A stretch of DNA of 50,939 nucleotides from Bizionia paragorgiae (GCF_900107625.1 NZ_FNQK01000023.1:1-50939), one strand, 5' to 3'; numbered from the stretch's first letter, positions 34,586 to 46,880 are shown. The notes: a model not told the origin generated them from the letters alone. Made by a program: numbers and translations.

Positions 34586-35722
34586 ATGATGAATACAATT
34601 AAACAAACGATGAAAATTTTCATTTTAGCGCTAATGGCAACGCTAACTTCTTCTTGCCAAGAAAATAAATACCCAGATTTAGAGGACGGCTTATATGCCG
34701 AATTTGTAACTAACAAAGGAACTATGGTTGCTAAGTTACATTACGATTTAGCCCCTGTAACTGTAGCTAACTTTGTATCGTTAGCAGAAGGAACAAATAC
34801 AAAAGTAGATTCTACTTATGCTGGTCAAAAATTTTATAACGGAACGACGTTTCACAGAGTTATAGACCAGTTTATGATTCAAGGTGGAGACCCAACAGCA
34901 ACAGGATCGGGTAATCCAGGATATAAATTTAAAGATGAGATTAACGAAGCTAAACACGATAAGCCAGGTATTCTATCTATGGCAAACTCAGGACCTGCAA
35001 CTAACGGATCTCAGTTTTTTATTACCGAAAAACCTACTCCTCAATTAGACCCTAAGCATACCGTATTTGGAGAACTTGTGGTTGGATTAGAAGTTCAAGA
35101 TAGTATATCTAATGTTAAAACAGCTCGTGGAGACAAGCCTGTAAACGATGTTATCATTGAAGAATTAAACATTATAAGAAAAGGAAAAGACGCTAAAAAG
35201 TTTGATGCTCCAAAAGTATTTGACACTTATTTTGTTGAGTTAGAGGAAGAAAATAAAGTTGCTGCTGAAAAACTTGCAAAAGCTAAAGCTAACTTTTTAG
35301 AGAAAAATGAAGCTTTAAAAGCAAATATGAAAACATTCCCTTCAGGATTAGGGTTAACAATAATAAGTGAAGGTAGCGGTATTGAGCCAAAATCAACAGA
35401 CAAAGTTATTATTGCTTACGCTGGATATTTAGCCGATGGGACTTTATTCGATACGAGCTATGCTGAAATCGCTAAGGAATATGGTACTTACGACGAAAGA
35501 AGAGCCGCTCAAAATGGATACCAACCATTTCCTATGGTGTATAACGAAACAGCTACATTAATCCCTGGATTTAGAGAAGCTATGTTAAACATGAAAGTTG
35601 GAGATAAAGCGAGAGCATTTATCCCTGCAGCTTTAGCTTATGGTGCTCGTGGTGCTGGTCGAGTGATCCCACCAAATTCTGATTTAGTATTCGATTTAGA
35701 AATTGTATCTCTTCAAGAGTAA
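34586..35722 (+). CDS. Cyclophilin-FKBP fusion peptidyl-prolyl isomerase lipoprotein
   Basis: A 378-residue exported protein carrying two isomerase folds. Its lipobox is TLTSSC with Cys24. A cyclophilin domain covers about 36-195: FYNGTTFHRVIDQFMIQGGD, SMANSGPATNGSQFFIT and LDPKHTVFGELV. A linker of about 50 residues leads to an FKBP domain at about 255-378: VIIAYAGYLADGTLFDTS, LIPGFREAMLNMKVGDKA and AYGARGAGRVIPPNSDLVFD. An internal ATG at residue 9 is an alternative start. It lies 7 bases after gldI and is ended by a terminator, so it is the last gene of this folding operon. Confidence 0.93.
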   Translation: MMNTIKQTMKIFILALMATLTSSCQENKYPDLEDGLYAEFVTNKGTMVAKLHYDLAPVTVANFVSLAEGTNTKVDSTYAGQKFYNGTTFHRVIDQFMIQGGDPTATGSGNPGYKFKDEINEAKHDKPGILSMANSGPATNGSQFFITEKPTPQLDPKHTVFGELVVGLEVQDSISNVKTARGDKPVNDVIIEELNIIRKGKDAKKFDAPKVFDTYFVELEEENKVAAEKLAKAKANFLEKNEALKANMKTFPSGLGLTIISEGSGIEPKSTDKVIIAYAGYLADGTLFDTSYAEIAKEYGTYDERRAAQNGYQPFPMVYNETATLIPGFREAMLNMKVGDKARAFIPAALAYGARGAGRVIPPNSDLVFDLEIVSLQE

Positions 35723-35748
35723 TCTCTAGTTAGAGAGAATTATAAAGG

Positions 35749-35775
35749 AGCCTTCAGAAATGAAGGCTTTTTTTA
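35749..35775 (+). terminator. Terminator of the nrnA-gldI-PPIase operon
   Basis: AGCCTTCA (35749-35756) and TGAAGGCT (35761-35768) form a GAAA-looped stem followed by a long T-run. Confidence 0.88.
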
Positions 35776-35820
35776 TTTTTAATAATAGTCCGTTGACAGT
35801 AGAACTCTGTTATAAACATA

Positions 35821-35847
35821 AAAAAGCCTGCAAAATGCAGGCTTTTT
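35821..35847. terminator. Bidirectional terminator between convergent genes
   Basis: AAAAAGCCTGCA (35821-35832) pairs with TGCAGGCTTTTT (35836-35847) around a 3-base loop. A-run and T-run flanks let it work on both strands, mainly for the minus-strand dipeptidase gene. Confidence 0.85.
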
Positions 35848-35894
35848 TATACTTAATATCAGTATTCGTAATACATTTTATTCCTTACTAAGAA

Positions 35895-37355
35895 TTACTT
35901 TTTAGGAATATGCTTTAAAATCTCTAATACAAATTTCCAGTATTTTTGAGCTGAAGAAATACTAGCACGCTCATCTGGAGAGTGCGCTCCTTTAATTGTT
36001 GGTCCGAAACTAATCATTTCCATCTCTGGATAATTTTGACCAAGAATTCCACATTCTAATCCAGCATGACAAGCCGCAACGTGTGCTTTTTCCCCGTTCA
36101 TTTTTTCGTATAAACCATCTAAGACTTTAAGAATAGAAGAATCCATATTCGGAGCCCATCCTGGGTAATCTCCAGAACACTCAACCTCACATCCTGTAAG
36201 TTCAAAAGCTGCACGAAGTGTATTCGCTAAGTCAATTTTAGAACTCTCTACCGAGCTACGTGTTAAACAAGCGACCTTAATAGTTCCTTCTTTAACCACT
36301 ACTCTAGCGATATTGTTTGATGTTTCTACCAAATCAGGAATATCAGCACTCATTCTATACACACCATTTACGGCGGCATAAATAGCGCGTGTTAATCCTT
36401 CTTGCACGCCTAAGTCCATCATTTTCTCTGGAGTCTCACAGGCCTCAACCACAATCTGTAATTCAGGCTCCATAGTTTTTAACTCCGTTTTAATAGTCGT
36501 TGCTAACTCTTCCATTTCAGCTTCAAACACCTCTTGGTGGATGGCATCAATAGCAACAGTTGCCTTACTTTCTCTAGGAATAGCGTTACGTAAACTTCCT
36601 CCGTTAATTTCAGAGATTCTCAATCCGAAATTTTCAAATCCGTCAAATAACAAACGGTTCATTATTTTATTGGCGTTTCCAAGTCCTTTATGAATATCCA
36701 TTCCAGAATGCCCACCTTGTAAGCCTTTAACTGTAATTGTATATCCAGTTTTAAACTCTGGAGTCTCTTCTTCGGTATACGTGCGCGTTGCTGTAACGTC
36801 TACACCACCAGCACAACCTACACCAATCTCATCGTCTTCCTCTGTATCTAAGTTTAACAAAATACCACCAGAAAGCAATCCGCCTTTTAAGCCCATCGCT
36901 CCAGTCATTCCTGTTTCTTCATCGATAGTAAAAAGTGCTTCAATAGCAGGGTGTTCGATTGTTTTACTTTCTAAAATAGCCATTATTGTCGCTACTCCCA
37001 ATCCGTTATCTGCACCTAAAGTTGTCCCTTTAGCACGAACCCAGTCTCCATCAACATACATTTCAATACCTTGAGTATCAAAATCAAAATCGGTATCCGC
37101 ATTTTTTTGGTGTACCATATCTAAATGCGATTGCATAACAATAGTTACACGATCTTCCATCCCCGGAGTTGCCGGCTTTTTTATTATAACATTTCCTACT
37201 TCGTCTTCTATAGTTTCAAATCCTAATTTAGCGCCAAAGTCTTTCATAAATGCAATCACACGCTCTTCTTTTTTTGAAGGTCTAGGTACCGCGTTTAAAT
37301 CTGCAAATTTGTTCCAAAGTTCTTGAGGCTCTAATGCTCTAATTTCAGTGTTCAT
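35895..37355 (-). CDS. pepD: PepD-like aminoacyl-histidine dipeptidase (M20 family)
   Basis: A 486-residue cytosolic zinc dipeptidase. The opening LEPQELWNKFADLNAVPRPS and RVIAFMKDFGAKLGFE are typical of beta-Ala-His dipeptidases. Metal-site segments are MQSHLDMVHQKN, TLGADNGLGVATIMAIL, FTIDEETGMTGAMGL and the late HAGLECGIL. The length matches PepD. Substrate range in family members is broad X-His dipeptides. It has its own -7 box and terminator and is not in an operon. Confidence 0.92.
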   Translation of the reverse strand: MNTEIRALEPQELWNKFADLNAVPRPSKKEERVIAFMKDFGAKLGFETIEDEVGNVIIKKPATPGMEDRVTIVMQSHLDMVHQKNADTDFDFDTQGIEMYVDGDWVRAKGTTLGADNGLGVATIMAILESKTIEHPAIEALFTIDEETGMTGAMGLKGGLLSGGILLNLDTEEDDEIGVGCAGGVDVTATRTYTEEETPEFKTGYTITVKGLQGGHSGMDIHKGLGNANKIMNRLLFDGFENFGLRISEINGGSLRNAIPRESKATVAIDAIHQEVFEAEMEELATTIKTELKTMEPELQIVVEACETPEKMMDLGVQEGLTRAIYAAVNGVYRMSADIPDLVETSNNIARVVVKEGTIKVACLTRSSVESSKIDLANTLRAAFELTGCEVECSGDYPGWAPNMDSSILKVLDGLYEKMNGEKAHVAACHAGLECGILGQNYPEMEMISFGPTIKGAHSPDERASISSAQKYWKFVLEILKHIPKK

Positions 37356-37376
37356 TTCTATATATTTTTAGTTTTA

Positions 37377-37384
37377 CAAAGGTA
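37377..37384 (-). promoter_or_regulatory. -7 promoter box of pepD
   Basis: CAAAGGTA reads TACCTTTG on the minus strand, a full TAnnTTTG match, 21 bases before the start codon. Confidence 0.5.
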
Positions 37385-37417
37385 ATTAATACAACAGCAA
37401 TTATGTAAACATTTTCT

Positions 37418-37425
37418 TAAATTTG
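37418..37425 (+). promoter_or_regulatory. -7 box directly before the DUF3810 gene
   Basis: TAAATTTG ends 4 bases before the ATG at 37430, so the transcript would start at or inside the codon and be leaderless. Confidence 0.4.
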
Positions 37426-37429
37426 AATT

Positions 37430-38497
37430 ATGTTTAAAAACAAAAAACTCCTTGTCGCCTTATTACTCATTCCCGCTATTATTGGTGTCAAAATAGCGGC
37501 TTATTTTCCAGAAACTATAGAATCGGTGTACAGTACCGGCGTTTACCCTATTATCTCGACACTTTTGCGATACACCTTAGGGTGGATTCCCTTTTCTTTT
37601 GGGGATTTAGTTTATGGATCTGCAGGGATTATCATAATCCGCTGGTTTATTCTTAACCGTAAACGCATAGTGTCGGATTTTAAAGGGTGGATTATCGATA
37701 TTTTAGCAGGGGTCTCTATAATATACATCAGTTTTCACTTGTTTTGGGGGTTGAATTACTACCGACTACCTTTACATCAAAACTTAAATTTAGAAGCCGA
37801 TTACACCACAGAAAGCCTATTAGTCGTAACGAAAAAACTGATTAATAAAACCAATGCCTTACATTTAGAACTCACAGATAACGATACCCTTCGTGTTGTG
37901 AGTCCCTATACCAAAGCGGAAATTTTAAAAATGGTTCCTGAAGGCTATACCTTATTAAAAGAGAAGTTCCCTCATTTAGAGTATAAAGCCAAAGCGATAA
38001 AAACCTCTTTATTTAGCCTCCCTTTAACCTATATGGGATTTAGTGGTTACCTAAATCCTTTGACTAATGAAGCTCAGGTTGACGGATTAATCCCGGAGTT
38101 CAAATTCCCTACCACAGCATCTCATGAGGTGGGCCACCAATTAGGCTATGCTGCCGAAAACGAGGCGAATTTCATGGCCTGTTTAGCAACGACTACGCAC
38201 AGTGATTTGTATTTTAGATATTGTGGTTACGCCTTTGGTTTACGTCATTGCTTACACGAAGTTTACCGACGTGACCCGGCCTTATACAATGAATTGATTT
38301 TAACTTTAAATACTGGAATCCTAAAAAACTATCAAGAAGTTAGAGATTTTTGGGATGCCCATAAAAACCCTACCGAGCCTTTATTTAGAAAAACCTACAA
38401 CACCTATTTAGAGGCAAACAACCAAAAAGGAGGCATGGACAGTTACAGCTATGTGGTTGCCCTATTAGTCAATTATTTCCAGGACCAAACACTTTAG
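37430..38497 (+). CDS. DUF3810 membrane metallopeptidase-like protein
   Basis: A 355-residue membrane protein with an N-terminal helix, two more helices to about residue 115, and an exposed domain. It has a zinc-protease-like motif HEVGH (His232, Glu233, His236) within TTASHEVGHQLGYAAENEAN, so a downstream Glu could be the third ligand. The family is DUF3810; peptidase activity is inferred from the motif, not known. WGLNYYRLPL is the typical opening of the domain. It has a very close upstream -7 box. It is not visibly co-transcribed with the amidohydrolase genes, which start 97 bases later. Confidence 0.85.
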   Translation: MFKNKKLLVALLLIPAIIGVKIAAYFPETIESVYSTGVYPIISTLLRYTLGWIPFSFGDLVYGSAGIIIIRWFILNRKRIVSDFKGWIIDILAGVSIIYISFHLFWGLNYYRLPLHQNLNLEADYTTESLLVVTKKLINKTNALHLELTDNDTLRVVSPYTKAEILKMVPEGYTLLKEKFPHLEYKAKAIKTSLFSLPLTYMGFSGYLNPLTNEAQVDGLIPEFKFPTTASHEVGHQLGYAAENEANFMACLATTTHSDLYFRYCGYAFGLRHCLHEVYRRDPALYNELILTLNTGILKNYQEVRDFWDAHKNPTEPLFRKTYNTYLEANNQKGGMDSYSYVVALLVNYFQDQTL

Positions 38498-38521
38498 TCA
38501 ATACGACTACAAACGTTAAAA

Positions 38522-38529
38522 TAGCTTTG
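38522..38529 (+). promoter_or_regulatory. -7 promoter box upstream of the amidohydrolase pair
   Basis: TAGCTTTG is a full TAnnTTTG match 64 bases before the start codon. No clear -33 is visible. Confidence 0.4.
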
Positions 38530-38593
38530 CTTTGGGTTTAATACTATTAGATTATTATCTTTAAAACTTTTTAAATTTTTATTTCACGAACTT

Positions 38594-41602
<3,009 letters not shown>

Positions 41603-41635
41603 TAACTTTCTCAATCCTTATAAAATACACATGTT

Positions 41636-42934
41636 ATGAAACTCTTAAAATATAAATTACTCGGTTTAGCAGTATTACTTTCAAGCGTTCTACTCGCACA
41701 ACAAACCCCTGCACCGAAACAAACTCAAGCCATTTCTATCGAAGGTGCTACGGCACATCTTGGAAACGGAAAGGTTATAGACAATGCATTAATAATGTTT
41801 AATGATGGCAAACTTACATTTGTTGGCAGTGCCCTAACAAAAATTGCACGCCAAGGCACAATTATTAATGCCAAAGGCAAACATATATACCCTGGATTTA
41901 TTGCTCCTAATTCGACTTTAGGTTTGGTAGAAATTGATGCGGTAAGAGCTACAGAAGACGAAAACGAAGTGGGTACTATGAATCCGCATATTCGCAGTTT
42001 GATTGCTTATAATACGGAATCCAAAGTTGTAGAATCTATGCGAATTAACGGGGTATTAATGGGGCAAATCACACCTCGTGGCGGACGTATTTCTGGTACC
42101 TCATCGGTGGTGCAATTTGATGCCTGGAATTGGGAAGATGCGGTAATTAAAGAAGATGACGGCATCCATATAAACTGGCCTAATCCTTTTTCTCGCGGAC
42201 GTTGGTGGTTAGGAGAACCGGCAACCCTAAAAGAGAATAAAAATTATAACAAGCAAGTCGATGAACTTAACACTTATATTAAAGAAAGTGCGGTTTATCA
42301 ATTAGGTCAAAACACAACAAGGCACCTCCCTTACGAAGCTCTAAACGGAATTACCACAGGAGACAAAACCGTGTATATTCACGTTGATGGTGAAAAGGGA
42401 ATTACCGACGCCCTAAGATTTAAACAAGCACACAACATCGATAAATTAGTTATTGTTGGCGGTTACGAAGCGCATTTGGTTTCTAATCTTTTAGTAGAAC
42501 AAAACGTACCTGTACTTTTACAACGTGTTCACAGTAAACCAAACAACGATGACGATGATTATGATTTGCCTTTCACTCTAGCGAACCGCTTGGTTAACGA
42601 TGGTGTTTTAGTCGGACTAGAGAACGCTGGAGATATGGAGCGAATGAATACGAGAAACCTTCCTTTCCTAGCGGGGACTTGCGCTGCTTACGGGTTAGAT
42701 AAAGAAACAGCCTTAAGTTTAATTACATTAAATACAGCTAAGATATTGGGAATTGATGATATGGTAGGCTCCTTAGAAGTTGGAAAAGACGCCACTCTTT
42801 TTATTAGTGAAGGCGATGCCTTAGATATGAGAACCAATAAAATCGATAAAGCTTATATTCAAGGTCGTGATGTGATTTTAAAATCGCATCAAACAGAATT
42901 GTACGAACGTTATAGTAACAAGTACAAAAAATAA
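41636..42934 (+). CDS. Exported amidohydrolase-like protein lacking the HxH motif
   Basis: A 432-residue protein with a signal peptide (SSVLLAQQ). The N-terminal beta-sandwich and barrel look like an amidohydrolase. At the position of the metal-binding HxH it reads IYPGFIAPNSTLGLVEID, as in the inactive first half of the upstream protein. The end (TLNTAKILGIDDMVGSLEVG KDA) is the usual family closing. It is therefore probably non-catalytic, perhaps a partner subunit of the 1002-residue protein encoded 33 bases upstream (inference). A strong terminator follows. Confidence 0.85.
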   Translation: MKLLKYKLLGLAVLLSSVLLAQQTPAPKQTQAISIEGATAHLGNGKVIDNALIMFNDGKLTFVGSALTKIARQGTIINAKGKHIYPGFIAPNSTLGLVEIDAVRATEDENEVGTMNPHIRSLIAYNTESKVVESMRINGVLMGQITPRGGRISGTSSVVQFDAWNWEDAVIKEDDGIHINWPNPFSRGRWWLGEPATLKENKNYNKQVDELNTYIKESAVYQLGQNTTRHLPYEALNGITTGDKTVYIHVDGEKGITDALRFKQAHNIDKLVIVGGYEAHLVSNLLVEQNVPVLLQRVHSKPNNDDDDYDLPFTLANRLVNDGVLVGLENAGDMERMNTRNLPFLAGTCAAYGLDKETALSLITLNTAKILGIDDMVGSLEVGKDATLFISEGDALDMRTNKIDKAYIQGRDVILKSHQTELYERYSNKYKK

Positions 42935-42960
42935 ACAGTAACGCTTTAAAAACAGTATAG

Positions 42961-42989
42961 AAAAGACGACCAATGGTCGTCTTTTTTTT
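42961..42989 (+). terminator. Terminator after the amidohydrolase pair
   Basis: AAAAGACGACC (42961-42971) pairs with GGTCGTCTTTT (42975-42985) around a 3-base loop, with a T-run of eight. Confidence 0.9.
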
Positions 42990-43063
42990 GTGATGCATAT
43001 CAATAATAGCTGCTAATTATTTATCGTTTTGGATTTGATGAAAAGAAATCGTTTTGAAAACTC

Positions 43064-43071
43064 TAAATTTG
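43064..43071 (+). promoter_or_regulatory. -7 promoter box of the methyltransferase gene
   Basis: TAAATTTG ends 10 bases before the first ATG (43082) and 19 before the second (43091). The predicted start point near 43077 leaves almost no leader for the first ATG. Confidence 0.45.
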
Positions 43072-43081
43072 CAGATATAAA

Positions 43082-43891
43082 ATGAATACCATGCCTATAA
43101 AACATATTAGTAGCGTTCAAAATGCATTAATAAAGCACGTTGTTTTATTAAAAGAGAAATCTCGTGAACGTAAAAAGTCGGGTCTTTTTATTGTTGAAGG
43201 TATTAGAGAAATTGAACTTGCGGCTAACGGAAATTACGATATCGACACCCTATTATTTTATCGTGATTTAATTTCTAAAGAGCAGCTTAACGCTTTAAAC
43301 CTGCAAGCACAGGACGTTATTGAAATCTCTAAAGAGGTCTATCAAAAGATAGCCTACCGTGAAACAACGGAAGGTGTACTAGCCATTGCTAAAAGTAAAG
43401 AGCACAGCATTAATCAACTATCATTTAAATCTGACAGTCCTTTAATATTAATAGCTGAAGCACCAGAGAAACCAGGAAATATAGGCGCCATTTTACGAAC
43501 TGCCGATGCTGCGAATGTAGACGCTGTTATTATTGCAAACCCTAAAACGGATTTGTACAATCCTAATATTATCCGCTCTAGTGTCGGTTGTGTGTTTACC
43601 AATCAGATTGCAATGGGCACAACCGATGCTATTATTGCCTTTTTAAAATCGAAAAACATTGCTATCTACGCTGCTATTTTACAAGATGCCGTTCCCTATC
43701 ACACACAAAACTTTACGTCTCCCACAGCTATAGTTGTTGGCACAGAAGCTACTGGCTTAAGTGAAGAATGGCGTATCGCTTCTAAACAAAATATAATTAT
43801 CCCAATGCAAGGAGCTATCGATTCTATGAATGTTTCTGTAGCAGCGGGTATTCTAATTTTTGAAGCTAAAAGACAGCGAGATTTCAAATAA
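43082..43891 (+). CDS. TrmH/SpoU-family RNA 2'-O-methyltransferase
   Basis: A 269-residue SPOUT-class enzyme that methylates ribose 2'-OH of rRNA or tRNA with S-adenosylmethionine. The N-terminal substrate-binding domain has GLFIVEGIREIELA. The knotted catalytic domain has the three motifs: EKPGNIGAILRTADA with the catalytic Arg, VVGTEATGLSEEW, and IPMQGAIDSMNVSVAAGILIFE. The target nucleotide cannot be assigned. The ATG at 43091 is an equally likely start, judged from the nearby promoter. The M48 gene follows after 16 bases. Confidence 0.92.
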   Translation: MNTMPIKHISSVQNALIKHVVLLKEKSRERKKSGLFIVEGIREIELAANGNYDIDTLLFYRDLISKEQLNALNLQAQDVIEISKEVYQKIAYRETTEGVLAIAKSKEHSINQLSFKSDSPLILIAEAPEKPGNIGAILRTADAANVDAVIIANPKTDLYNPNIIRSSVGCVFTNQIAMGTTDAIIAFLKSKNIAIYAAILQDAVPYHTQNFTSPTAIVVGTEATGLSEEWRIASKQNIIIPMQGAIDSMNVSVAAGILIFEAKRQRDFK

Positions 43892-43907
43892 AATTCATTT
43901 CATTTTT

Positions 43908-45140
43908 ATGACTGCCACTACCCTATTTTATATCATTATAGCTTTAATAGTTATCAGTTTTATTATCGATAAAATTTTAGATGCATTAAATGCTAAACAT
44001 TATAACGATCCGATTCCAAAGGAATTAAGTGATGTTTATGACGAATCAGCATATAACAAGTCGCAACGGTATAAAAAAACAAATTATAAATTTGGGTTGC
44101 TAAGTTCTACATTTTCACTTTTACTGACTTTAGGATTTTTCTTTTTTGACGGCTTTGCGTATGTAGATGCACTCGCTAGACAGTGGTCGTCACACCCTAT
44201 AGTAATAACATTACTGTTTTTTGGAATTATTATGTTGGGTAGCGATATCTTAACAACACCATTCTCCTATTATAAAACATTTGTAATCGAAGAGCGTTTT
44301 GGATTTAATAAAACTACGAAAGGCACTTTTATATTAGACAAGGTTAAAGGCTGGCTCATGTTACTAATTGTTGGAGGTGGTATTTTAGCGCTTTTAACTT
44401 GGTTTTATCAAACTACAGGTGATTTATTTTGGATATACGCTTGGGCACTTATAACAGTATTTACGCTCTTTATTAATTTGCTTTATAGCCGACTCATAGT
44501 TCCCATTTTTAATAAACAATCGCCTTTAGAGGACGGTGACTTACGTACGCAAATATCTAATTACGCCGAAAAAGAAGGTTTTAATCTCGATAAAATATTT
44601 GTGATCGACGGCTCTAAACGCAGCACAAAAGCCAACGCCTATTTTTCAGGTTTTGGTAGTCAGAAACAAGTTACACTTTACGATACACTAATCAATGACT
44701 TAGAACCAGAAGAAATTGTAGCCGTTTTAGCTCATGAAGTGGGGCATTATAAAAAGAAGCATATTATATTCAATCTTTTCGCTTCAATTATACTTACTGG
44801 TGTAACCCTATTTATCATGTCTTTATTGATTTCTAATACTTTACTTTCGGAGGCTTTAGGGGTAGATACTCCCAGCTTTCATATCGGGTTAATCGCTTTT
44901 GGTATTTTATACAGTCCGATTTCGGAAGCCACGGGTTTAATCATGAATTGGTTTTCTAGAAAATTTGAGTACCAGGCCGATAATTTTGCTAAAACGACCT
45001 ACAAGGCAGAGCCTTTAATTAGCGGACTTAAAAAACTATCGAAAAATAGTTTGAGTAACCTAACACCGCATCCGGCTTATGTTTTTATGCATTACTCGCA
45101 CCCTACTTTATTACAACGCATCACTAACCTAAAAGGATAA
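43908..45140 (+). CDS. M48-family integral membrane metalloprotease (Ste24/CAAX type)
   Basis: I take the ATG at 43908, just after the preceding stop, giving 410 residues that open with the hydrophobic TATTLFYIIIALIVISF. An in-frame ATG at 43860 would overlap the previous gene and put polar residues first. It has about seven helices. The zinc site is VLAHEVGHYKKKH, and the third ligand lies in SRKFEYQADNFA. NAYFSGFGSQKQVTLYDTL is the family segment before the site. Ste24-like proteases in bacteria act in envelope protein quality control. The final HPAYVFMHYSHPTLLQRI is characteristic. Confidence 0.92.
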   Translation: MTATTLFYIIIALIVISFIIDKILDALNAKHYNDPIPKELSDVYDESAYNKSQRYKKTNYKFGLLSSTFSLLLTLGFFFFDGFAYVDALARQWSSHPIVITLLFFGIIMLGSDILTTPFSYYKTFVIEERFGFNKTTKGTFILDKVKGWLMLLIVGGGILALLTWFYQTTGDLFWIYAWALITVFTLFINLLYSRLIVPIFNKQSPLEDGDLRTQISNYAEKEGFNLDKIFVIDGSKRSTKANAYFSGFGSQKQVTLYDTLINDLEPEEIVAVLAHEVGHYKKKHIIFNLFASIILTGVTLFIMSLLISNTLLSEALGVDTPSFHIGLIAFGILYSPISEATGLIMNWFSRKFEYQADNFAKTTYKAEPLISGLKKLSKNSLSNLTPHPAYVFMHYSHPTLLQRITNLKG

Positions 45141-45166
45141 TTAACCAGACCGATAGGCACAACTAC

Positions 45167-45832
45167 TTACTCTACAACAAAATCAAAATACTGATTGCGG
45201 TAAGGTTCATTTCTTAGGGTAAAGTGCCACCATTCTTTAGGGTAATTCCTAAAGCCATTGGCTAGCATTAGTTTTTGTAAAAGTTGTCGGTTTTCTATTT
45301 GTTCTTTAGTCAGCTCTTTATTTGCGACCCAAGACGCTTTACCAAAGAAATCGAAAGGCGATCCCATATCTAATTCTTCTCCGGTCTTTTTATCTATAAT
45401 GGTTATATCCAAGGTACTCCCGCTACTATGTCTAGATTTAGATGCAATATAGCCAGAACTAAATAAGTGCTGTTTGTTTACTTCTGGGTAGAATTGAGAT
45501 TTCATAACCGTATCATTAACTGCTTTTGCCCATCTTACAAAATGATTAACTGCACGCTGAGGACGGTAAGAATCATAAATTTTTATGCTTAAGCCTTGTT
45601 TTCTTAATTCCTTTTGAACCGCTTTTAAAGCTTCAGTAGCCTCGGCAGTTAAAATGGCTACATGTTCCTCATAGCCGTCAACATTTTCACCCACAAAATT
45701 ATTATTGTAGCAATATCTTAGCTCGACTTCTATATCAGGAATACTATCTTTTACATACACAAAACCTTTTGGTAATTGTGCAACTACCGTATTTAAAAAG
45801 AATACTAAAAAAAAGGTGATACTAATTTTCAT
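45167..45832 (-). CDS. VanX-like D-Ala-D-Ala dipeptidase (M15D)
   Basis: A 221-residue exported protein with a signal peptide (LNTVVAQ). The VanX/DdpX zinc site is present: SRHSSGSTLDITII gives the His and Asp ligands, and EWWHFTL the catalytic Glu and the last His. VELRYCYNNNFVGENVDGY and KIYDSYRPQRAVNHF are family segments. It cleaves D-Ala-D-Ala released in the periplasm, for recycling (known for DdpX). No vanA-type ligase or vanH is nearby, so it is not a vancomycin-resistance cluster. Confidence 0.9.
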   Translation of the reverse strand: MKISITFFLVFFLNTVVAQLPKGFVYVKDSIPDIEVELRYCYNNNFVGENVDGYEEHVAILTAEATEALKAVQKELRKQGLSIKIYDSYRPQRAVNHFVRWAKAVNDTVMKSQFYPEVNKQHLFSSGYIASKSRHSSGSTLDITIIDKKTGEELDMGSPFDFFGKASWVANKELTKEQIENRQLLQKLMLANGFRNYPKEWWHFTLRNEPYRNQYFDFVVE

Positions 45833-45875
45833 GGTCTCTATTTTAAAAGCTAATTTAGATAAATAAATAAAACTT

Positions 45876-46235
45876 ATGACTTTTCCTTGGCATCTTTATC
45901 TTATGGCAGCGGTATATATTTTCGCTGGTATCATGCATTTTATTAAACCAAAAGCTTATTTACGGATTATGCCACGCTATATACCACAACCTAAATTAAT
46001 GGTTAGCCTTAGTGGAATCACCGAAATTCTTTTAGGGATAGGTTTGTGTGTTCCTGCACTAAAAAACCTATCGATTTACGGTATAATCGCTATGCTTGTT
46101 GTGTTCTTATTAGTACATATTTATATGCTTTCTGGAGAAAAGGCTTCGGCAGGAATACCAAAATGGATTTTAATTTTACGTCTTCCCTTACAATTCGGGT
46201 TGATGTATTGGGCTTATTGGTATCTTCAATTTTAA
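45876..46235 (+). CDS. DoxX-like small membrane protein
   Basis: A 119-residue protein with four helices. AAVYIFAGIMHFIKPKAYLRIMP at the start and GITEILLGIGLCVPALK are the DoxX/MauE-type pattern. The family is linked to quinone or thiol redox systems, but the function of short members is unknown. It is divergent from the VanX-like gene with 43 bases between them, and alkB starts 6 bases after its stop, so the two are probably co-transcribed. Confidence 0.8.
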   Translation: MTFPWHLYLMAAVYIFAGIMHFIKPKAYLRIMPRYIPQPKLMVSLSGITEILLGIGLCVPALKNLSIYGIIAMLVVFLLVHIYMLSGEKASAGIPKWILILRLPLQFGLMYWAYWYLQF

Positions 46236-46241
46236 AAATGC

Positions 46242-46838
46242 ATGCTATTCCCTTCTGAACACATACCACTAGAATTACCTAATGCGGACATTACGTATTA
46301 TCCAAACTTTTTTAGTAGCGAAGAAGCGCTTAAGTATTACAATACTTTACTACAGGAGACACCTTGGCAGCAAGACGACATTACAATTTTCGGAAAAACC
46401 CACAAACAGCCGCGTTTAACGGCTTTATTCGCCTCGAATAATAAGCCGTTACATTATTCGGGGATTACCATGTTTCCAAAAACATTTACACCAAGCCTGC
46501 ACACTATTAAATTAAAAGTTGAATCTGTTTGCAATACAAGGTTTACCACATGCCTTGCTAATTTATATCGCCACGGACAAGATAGTAATGGTTGGCATGC
46601 TGATAATGAAAAGCAATTAGGGGAACACCCTATAATTGCATCGGTTACTTTTGGTCAACCACGCTTTTTTCATTTAAAGCATCGCACCTTAAAAGAACAG
46701 CGTCACAAAATACTACTCGACAACGGAAGTTTACTACTCATGAAAGGAGAAACACAGCAGTATTGGCTTCATCAAATTGCTAAAACGAAACGCCCTATAA
46801 ACCCTAGAATAAACTTAACGTTCAGGGTCATTCAATAA
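46242..46838 (+). CDS. alkB: AlkB-type 2-oxoglutarate/Fe(II) dioxygenase
   Basis: A 198-residue enzyme of the AlkB family, which oxidatively removes alkyl groups from bases of DNA or RNA. Iron ligands are His119 and Asp121 in NGWHADNE and His177 in QYWLHQI. The 2-oxoglutarate arginines are Arg189 and Arg195 in NPRINLTFR. The length and layout match the short AlkB group close to human ALKBH2/3. It follows the DoxX-like gene by 6 bases; no ada-like regulator is in the window. Confidence 0.92.
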   Translation: MLFPSEHIPLELPNADITYYPNFFSSEEALKYYNTLLQETPWQQDDITIFGKTHKQPRLTALFASNNKPLHYSGITMFPKTFTPSLHTIKLKVESVCNTRFTTCLANLYRHGQDSNGWHADNEKQLGEHPIIASVTFGQPRFFHLKHRTLKEQRHKILLDNGSLLLMKGETQQYWLHQIAKTKRPINPRINLTFRVIQ

Positions 46839-46852
46839 AGTTGTAAAAAGAA

Positions 46853-46880
46853 AAAACTGAGGTCCCTCAACCTCAGTTTT
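46853..46880 (+). terminator. Terminator after alkB
   Basis: AAAACTGAGGT (46853-46863) pairs perfectly with ACCTCAGTTTT (46870-46880). The loop is CCCTCA. Confidence 0.82.

Noticed and set aside
45167-45832. Vancomycin-resistance determinant
   Set aside because: The gene is VanX-like, but no vanH, vanA-type ligase or VanRS regulators are nearby. DdpX-type peptidoglycan recycling is the simpler reading.
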